From contig NC_092572.1 in NCBI RefSeq assembly GCF_037975245.1, positions 25,941,489 through 25,959,988 of the forward strand: a stretch of 18,500 nt of DNA, in the 5' to 3' direction. The notes under the pieces are model-generated. The model was given only the letters and a program-made list of their open reading frames with translations. It had not been told where the DNA came from and ran no database searches. Of the stretch, positions 13,296 through 18,500 are shown one piece after another. Source of the stretch: Apostichopus japonicus (lineage: Eukaryota > Echinodermata > Holothuroidea > Aspidochirotida > Stichopodidae). Made by a program: the position numbers and the translations under genes. Position 1 is the stretch's first letter; the number at the start of each line of letters is the position of its first letter.

Positions 13296-13610
13296 TGGTC
13301 CAGTTCGCGTTGAAGACCCAAGCAATCGATGATGATCAATTAGTCGTAAGTCTTGCAGGGTCTGACGTCACACTGCCTTGCCAAACACAAAATGGCAACT
13401 GCAGCTGGGAGCGGAAAGTTTCCAATGTCAACGTGGTTATTATCCATAACAGTGAGAAAGTGTCGAATCACTCGACAGACAACAACGTTAACCTACGTCT
13501 GGAAGATACAGGATGTCCACTCACGATAACCGGAGTGACGTCACAGAATGAAGGATTGTACGTTTGTACGACAAACGGAACAACAACATCGATACAACTA
13601 AAGGTTGATG
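13296..13610 (+). CDS. Ig-domain protein, exon for Ig domain 1
   Basis: The exon is bounded by an acceptor ending ATTACAG (13295) and the donor GTATGT (13611). It is 315 nt, phase 1 at both ends, and encodes residues 16-120 of the model. Residues 16-25 finish the signal peptide. The rest is a V/I-type Ig domain: AGSDVTLPC with Cys44, Trp53 in CSW, PLTITGVTSQ, and the F-strand motif NEGLYVC with Cys106. Cys51 (two residues before Trp53) and Cys89 (in DTGCPL) form a likely second disulfide. N-glycosylation sequons are seen at NCS, NHS and NGT, as expected for an extracellular protein. If unspliced, the frame reads into the intron and stops at 13697-13699. The fold is confident, but ligand and function are unknown. 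Confidence 0.88.
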
Positions 13611-13641
13611 GTATGTATGTGTGTATGTTTATGTGTTTTGC

Positions 13642-13882
13642 CAATTCGAGGACTTGTTTTCTGGTAAACACCTGCGCTTTGAGGACATTTGGTGTATGAC
13701 CGTCAATTTGAGGTCGTCCTCAAAATGTAAAGTTGGGGAATGGACTCAATACGACCTGAGAAAGCTCCTGTATCAGTATGTAGGATGTCCTCAAATTTTC
13801 AACATCAGACACAAATTTGGCTGAACTGTGTGTATGATAGAAACCCCTGTTAGGAAGAGCGCCCTCCTACGTCCTCGAATTG
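13642..13882. repeat. Nested inverted repeats built on TTGAGGAC
   Basis: There are three concentric or neighbouring inverted pairs: CAATTCGAGGAC (13642-13653) with its complement at 13871-13882; TTTGAGGACA (13678-13687) with 13786-13795; and a small hairpin TTTGAGG/CCTCAAA (13707-13713 with 13718-13724). This suggests a decayed foldback element lying 31 bases after the domain-1 donor. Confidence 0.65.
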
Positions 13883-14274
13883 ACGCCCTCAATTAGTTTA
13901 TGTCGTTACTGTGTAGGCCACATCCTTTAATTGTCACTTCATGAAACTGTGTATGCATTGCGTCGTCTTTTTAATTGGCTGTTGTATATATCCTTTAGTA
14001 ATATTAGAGGTGGGGGAAAAAATCTTATTCGTTGCAGTGAAAGCAGAAAGCAATGTGTCCCCTTTACGTTCGTTCTTAGTGATCGTGTGATGTGGGATTC
14101 TTGACAGATCCAATGAACAATAGGCTGTCATTATTGATTCGCATCACGGAATGTCCGACCCTGCAGTGACTCTTCCATTTTTCTTACTTACACAGTTATC
14201 TAATTGGTTTGTGAATTCGTATAAATCGCCAAAAGAAATCACCGGTAAATAAATTGGCGACTTTCAATAACTTC

Positions 14275-14806
14275 CTTTACCCTTTTATTGTTAGAGAGTT
14301 TTTAAAATATTTTCAAATTTCCATTCAAATGAATCAAACCACAAGACTATTATAACCTAAGAGAAATGATAACTTGAGAAAGAAAATGAAGCATCGCGAA
14401 ATTATTCCAGATTTTAAATAAGTCATCCAACCGTTTATCTCTGACTTCTAAATGGCTACAATAGAGTCTAAAATCCTTCAAACCAAGAGAAACGCTCATA
14501 AATTAAGTTTATGATAATAATAGCTTTATTGTTTGAAGATGAAACCTGTTTTACCACAATTATTTTATCCATGGATGTATTTACAACATCACTTTACCCT
14601 ATAGACTTCTAATTTTTAGAGAGACTATAAAATTTTGTAAAGTTACATCCAAATAAATAAAACACAAAGCTTACTATAGCCTTAGAAAAACGATAATTTG
14701 AGACATAAATATAATGTTTCACGGAATTTGTTCCAAATTTCATATAAGGCTTTCCAGACGTTTATCTCTGACGTCTAGACGGCTACGATAAACATCTTTT
14801 GAAACC
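14275..14806 (+). repeat. Diverged direct duplication (two ~200-base copies)
   Basis: Copy 1 (about 14275-14482) and copy 2 (about 14591-14806) share an ordered series of blocks: CTTTACCC, TTAGAGAG, GTTTATCTCTGAC, TCTA-A/G-A-TGGCTAC-like sequence, and AAACC. The offset is about 320-327 bases. Divergence is considerable, so the event is old. The repeat family is not recognised. Confidence 0.7.
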
Positions 14807-15303
14807 TTCCCTTTTGTTTGTTAATATGCCAAAAATATATTAAAAAATACTAACTTTTGGGGTTATATTCTTAGTAAATGTATTAAATGTAATATCTGGA
14901 GAAAAGTAGCATTATGACGTGAGTGTTAAAAGTGAATGATAAGGTGTTAAGGTGAAGCCCAGGAACATAATAGTTATACAATTTCTGAAATTTTGGCACC
15001 GTCAAATGACTTTGCAATTCGTTTTAAACACACATGATGGGATAGTATATCCTTATTGTTATACAGTGTATCAAAAATATGTAAAGCAATTTCATTTTTA
15101 TAGAAAAAAAAAATTAGACACAAAAGACATTCCACTTCCGACAAAGTTCACTCACGTTAATAAGGCAAGATGTTTAGAAAAATTATTTTTTCATTAATAA
15201 CAAAATTTTTTTATGATCCATTTGCCAGCTAATGACAACAAATTCTGCCCCAAATCTTTTATGCAAAATAGGCAATGTATTGTATGATATGATATGCTAA
15301 TCC

Positions 15304-15343
15304 TGCTAGGCTAGGCTACGAATTCTGCTAGGCTAGGCTACGA
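15304..15343 (+). repeat. Two-copy tandem, period 22
   Basis: The block TGCTAGGCTAGGCTACGA occurs at 15304 and again at 15326, with AATTC between the copies. Confidence 0.85.
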
Positions 15344-15765
15344 GTATTGACATGTTATAACTGAAAAGTAATGACGAGGGTTTCCAATATCTGTTATGAT
15401 GTTAATGCAATAACTCGTTATGATCATATCGATGTCGTACAGTCACGATGTAAAGCGGACTGGATAGAGAGGAAGGAGTAGAGGATGGGGAGTATGTATG
15501 TAAATAGAATCACCTATAAATAAACTTTATTTTTGTATAGTTACATGAATAAAGGGTAAGCAGACATACACACACTGCTTAAGTTAAATTATACACAGCC
15601 TTTGTCCTTGCTCAGTGAGTGTTATTCTCGTACGTAGTTTTATATCTGGAACAGGATCCAGAGGGCTGATAAATTCATGTCAGAAATCAGGCTAAATATT
15701 TCCTGAGCCCGAAATGCACTTTAAGTTTATAATAATTATGCGCCCAGGTTCGGTCACCCCTTTGA

Positions 15766-15829
15766 CTTACAACCACTCTCTTACAACCACTTCACCACAA
15801 CCACATCCTACAACCACTTTACTGTACTG
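15766..15829 (+). repeat. Imperfect tandem of TACAACCACT
   Basis: About four to five copies of a 10-12-base ACAACCAC-containing unit end roughly 30 bases upstream of the exon acceptor. The position invites a role in exon recognition, but none is shown by the sequence. Confidence 0.75.
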
Positions 15830-15861
15830 TATGATATAATTCTACACTTTCCCTCTTACAG

Positions 15862-16167
15862 AGCCTTTACCGTTATATGTTTACGTGAACGATGACCTGG
15901 TGACCTCTTGGCATTATTACGTAACACTCGGCGATACCATTAATGTTACATGCCGTTCCGACGTAGTCAATGAAAACAGCATAACGTGTATGGACTTCCC
16001 ATTAAGCCATTCACATCACGAGGATCACTTGCAATGCGAAGGGGATGTTGGAAAGAATGCTGTGAATAATATGTACCACGTGACCCATAAAGATGGCGCT
16101 ATTGTATGTACCGCTTGGGAGGACGACATGATGTTGAATGTACACAAAGTAGCCCTCCATGTTAGAT
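15862..16167 (+). CDS. Ig-domain protein, exon for Ig domain 2
   Basis: The acceptor CCCTCTTACAG ends at 15861 and the donor GTAAGT starts at 16168. The exon is 306 nt, phase 1 at both ends, and encodes residues 121-222. The split codon G|AG gives Glu121, followed by PLPLYVYV, a normal interdomain linker and A-strand. The Ig pair is Cys151 (GDTINVTC) and Cys203 (KDGAIVC). The usual core Trp is not in its normal place; the region after Cys163 reads CMDF. Cys163 and Cys179 are an additional likely pair, as in domain 1. The NVT sequon at 148 supports an extracellular location. His-rich SHSHHEDH at 169-176 is unusual. This is a divergent Ig domain; set membership (C2 or I) is uncertain. Confidence 0.82.
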
Positions 16168-16225
16168 GTAAGTATAGATTTAGGAATATCCTTTATTCAT
16201 TGCCAACATCTAAAGAAGAAGGCCG

Positions 16226-16386
16226 TGGCTATTCTTACAAAAGGAGTAACAATTATTTATAAACTATTCTTACAACCTCGGCAAATTTCCGGTTACGCAG
16301 GCGCAGTAAAGTAAATAAAGCAACTGCGCATGCTGTAAGGGTAACCCTAACCGGAAATTATTGTTACTCCTGGTCGTAAATAGCCA
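16226..16386. mobile_element. Small foldback (MITE-like) element, ~160 bp
   Basis: The arms are imperfectly complementary. TGGCTATT (16226-16233) pairs with AATAGCCA (16379-16386), and AGGAGTAACAA (16242-16252) pairs with its perfect complement at 16361-16371. Further inside, TTTCCGGTTA on the left matches TAACCGGAAA on the right, and GCGCAGT/ACTGCGC lie towards the centre. The left arm carries an extra stretch of about 28 bases. No clear target duplication was found, so the superfamily is unassigned. Confidence 0.7.
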
Positions 16387-16991
16387 TTTTGAAAAAAAGA
16401 ACGCCACTATGTGGTTAGGACATATTTTCCAGTCATGCAAATAAAATGAATAAAGATTTCTGGTAGCTGTATAGTGGGAAATAAAGTACCAAAACTAATG
16501 AGAGTTTATTTCTAGAAATGTCTTTACTTGTCACAATAAATATGAACAGCTCTCTCATATGATGCCTAACCTATACGTTCAAAGCTAATATATATAAATC
16601 GGCCTAGCCTACTTGGTACAATAAAGAAATTCGAACGCAAATTGGCAACATTTCAGCTGACTTAGGCTAAAAGCATACTTTGATTACTGGTGTACATGTT
16701 TTTTTTTTTGACAATGTCCTACATCTTTATTTAAAAAAAATATGGCTAATTAGCATTTTTTCTATGGTTGAGATACAATTTTTTATCAAAATATTTTGGT
16801 GAATCTTTATGAATGCATCAGGCATCATGAAGTGTTGGTGATGTCTTTACAACAATTACGCTACAAAAAAAGTTTTTCTGTTTTTCTTTATGATATTTTC
16901 TGCCACCGGAAAAAAAGCTTTAAATATTAAACCATATTTGCGACTCTTTATACCTTGACAAGGATTATTGGACTATAGACCAGTCATTTGG

Positions 16992-17039
16992 CTTAACGTG
17001 TGTGGTCGACGATTAATGGCATTAATCAGACACGTTAAG
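16992..17039. repeat. Compact double hairpin
   Basis: The outer arms CTTAACGTGT (16992-17001) and ACACGTTAAG (17030-17039) are perfect complements, and inside them GATTAAT (17011-17017) pairs with ATTAATC (17021-17027). It lies 11 bases before the MITE at 17051 and may be an independent foldback remnant. Confidence 0.8.
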
Positions 17040-17050
17040 TAGTATAACAC

Positions 17051-17420
17051 TTAAAGGCATTGAAGACTCGTCCCAAACCGCGTGTCGCCCTCTGCCAAAA
17101 AAGTTAACTTTCCATTGCTTGCAAGTTAAGTTTTTTTCTTGTCGCTACAAAATGCAGACGGTAATAAAATATGATACCTTGCTATCTTTTATCTAGACCT
17201 GAGATGTCCATCGCTGCTATGTACACTGTGTTGTGGTTATTGACCGTAGCTGCATGTATTGACTGTATACACTAGTGTCTAATTACCGACGGTAGCAAGC
17301 AGTGTGTGTATTTTCTGGGATCGATGGTGGTGTCTAACACTTTTGTTACACCTCATTCGAAACTAAGTCATATTACCGGCATCAGACGTTTCTTTGTGCG
17401 CGAGTCTTCAATGCCTTTAA
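17051..17420. mobile_element. TTAA-flanked MITE with perfect 20-bp inverted ends
   Basis: The first 20 bases (TTAAAGGCATTGAAGACTCG) are the exact reverse complement of the last 20 (17401-17420). Taking the outer TTAA on each side as target duplication, the element is 362 bp with 16-bp terminal inverted repeats starting AGGCATTG. TTAA duplications are typical of piggyBac-type transposases, though the usual CCC-type tip is not present, so the assignment is tentative. There is no coding capacity. A partial relative sits at 3503-3764, sharing most of the internal and 3' sequence. Confidence 0.85.
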
Positions 17421-18084
17421 AGGGCTCGTCCAGTTCCAACTTGTGTTCTGCATGACAGTTCTTATAGGCCAGCAGTGCGCGCTTTAACTGTATTCATAGT
17501 AATATATAGGTTCACATCAGAGCGCAAATGAAGGACAGAGAGGAACAAATTCAACTTTGTAAAGTTGGACAAGTTAAAATAATTTACATTGGACTTTCAT
17601 TGAAATGGCAGCGCCGCCGCGGCACTCTCTGAGTTTTGAAATGACACAAAGATAATTTCCAGAAATTTGAAAGGGACAACCTGCTTACCGGGACCGGGCA
17701 CAGGATTACCGGGGCGTCGGGAGAGGAAACACCTAGGAGGATGCAGGGCATAGTAAATATTCATGAGATCTTTCGTAAAACCATGCATACTCCAAGATAT
17801 CTAACTTTGCCGTAGTTTCGTAAACCTGTTCGTCTGGGGCAAACTTGGCTGACATTTTTGGACAAGTTTGAGCCTTGGTTAAGATAATTATGAGGACACC
17901 GACGGCAAACTCGGTTAAAGAGGCAAAGCAGTTAGGTGCTGATGGTTTTTAAGGGCATTACGGCAAGCGGTAGGGGAACCGACGGCAATTGGCTTTCTAT
18001 GCCGTCTTTTACTTTGAGACCCATATTTTTTTCAGTTCATTAACGCAATAGGACCTCCGTTAATTTTTTTCTTTTCGTTCTTAG

Positions 18085-18303
18085 ATACACCACAATGCTA
18101 TCTACAGATTACTAAAGGCGGGGTCAACTGCGCATGTGATGCTAATCCACCACTGCTGTATTACGTCATAAATATTAACGGCATCGCTGTAGCCAATGAC
18201 ACTGCAACGACCCTTGAACCAAGTTTCCATGGCAATTTATCTTGTACTGGTGTTAACGAGGATGGAGAATATACGTCTACGGAAGTCCTCTACCAGTCTC
18301 CGT
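18085..18303 (+). CDS. Ig-domain protein, exon for Ig domain 3
   Basis: The acceptor TTCGTTCTTAG ends at 18084 and the donor GTATGT starts at 18304. The exon is 219 nt, phase 1 at both ends, and encodes residues 223-295. The split codon T|AT gives Tyr223, so the junction reads HVRYTPQC, a typical linker into a following Ig domain. The domain is short (C2-like): Cys238 or Cys240 near the B strand, YYVI where the Trp strand is expected, then GNLSCTGVNEDGEYTS with Cys276, the classical C-x-x-x-N-x-x-G end of a C2 domain. Sequons NDT and NLS are present. If unspliced, the frame hits TGA within a few codons of the donor. Further exons, and any transmembrane segment, lie beyond the window. Confidence 0.8.
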
Positions 18304-18381
18304 GTATGTGAACCTTTCATTACGTTCATTATGGCTTATCCTGTAATAACACATGTGATGTCAACCTAAATGATTCAGACT

Positions 18382-18385
<4 letters not shown>

Positions 18386-18477
<92 letters not shown>

Positions 18478-18490
18478 TTATATATATATA
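18386..18490. repeat. (TA)n microsatellite at the right edge
   Basis: About 105 bases of almost pure TA with single interruptions (TATGTATA, TATACTTATA). It lies in the intron after the third Ig exon. Confidence 0.97.
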
Positions 18491-18500
18491 CTGCCAAGCT

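Larger units (their letters stand above)
13611..15861 (+). other. Intron 3 of the Ig gene
   Basis: This 2251-base intron lies between the donor GTATGT and the acceptor CCCTCTTACAG. It contains nested inverted repeats (13642-13882), a diverged direct duplication (14275-14806), a 22-base-period two-copy repeat (15304-15343) and an AC-rich tandem (15766-15829) just before the acceptor. I saw no additional Ig exon in it. The 81-codon frame at 14952-15197 begins with GTG, is AT-driven and is not supported. Confidence 0.75.
16168..18084 (+). other. Intron 4 of the Ig gene
   Basis: This 1917-base intron runs from GTAAGT to the acceptor CTTTTCGTTCTTAG. It holds a foldback element (16226-16386), a double hairpin (16992-17039) and a complete MITE (17051-17420). 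Between 16387 and 16991, and between 17421 and 18084, I see only AT-rich or unique sequence without supported genes. Confidence 0.75.

Noticed and set aside
14952-15197. 81-codon Lys/Phe/Tyr-rich frame
   Set aside because: It is GTG-initiated, AT-rich, lies in intron 3 without splice signals, and its composition matches random AT-rich DNA.

Overview
This window is from an animal nuclear genome. It has multi-exon genes with GTAAGT-type donors and pyrimidine-tract acceptors, long AT-rich introns, long (TA)n microsatellites, and several short non-autonomous DNA transposons. Exon content and repeat style suggest a marine invertebrate, perhaps a deuterostome such as an echinoderm. That placement is an impression, not a demonstration.

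Two protein genes can be supported, and they point away from each other. On the minus strand, 576-928 is the first coding exon of a glycoside hydrolase family 35 (beta-galactosidase-1-like) protein. It has an N-terminal membrane anchor followed by the start of the catalytic domain. The rest of the gene lies beyond the left edge.

On the plus strand, 12093 to 18303 holds the 5' part of a gene for a secreted or membrane protein with immunoglobulin domains. I assemble it from five exons: a start exon ending in ATG-G (to 12096), a 42-nt exon (12778-12819), and three Ig-type exons (13296-13610, 15862-16167, 18085-18303). Every intron is phase 1, and the joined frame stays open for 295 codons. The signal peptide only appears once the first three exons are joined. 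The gene continues past the right edge.

Between the genes (about 929-12070) I recognise no coding sequence. This stretch holds a partial copy of a repeat family (3503-3764), two long (TA)n tracts surrounding a 77-bp inverted repeat with a hammerhead-like core (5168-6064), a period-9 minisatellite (9261-9428), several long poly-G/poly-C runs, and a complete 364-bp hAT-like MITE with an 8-bp target-site duplication (11079-11458).

The introns of the Ig gene carry more repeats. Intron 3 has nested inverted repeats (13642-13882) and a diverged direct duplication (14275-14806). Intron 4 has a foldback element (16226-16386), a compact double hairpin (16992-17039), and a TTAA-flanked MITE with perfect inverted ends (17051-17420), which is the fuller relative of the 3503-3764 copy. 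A third (TA)n tract closes the window.
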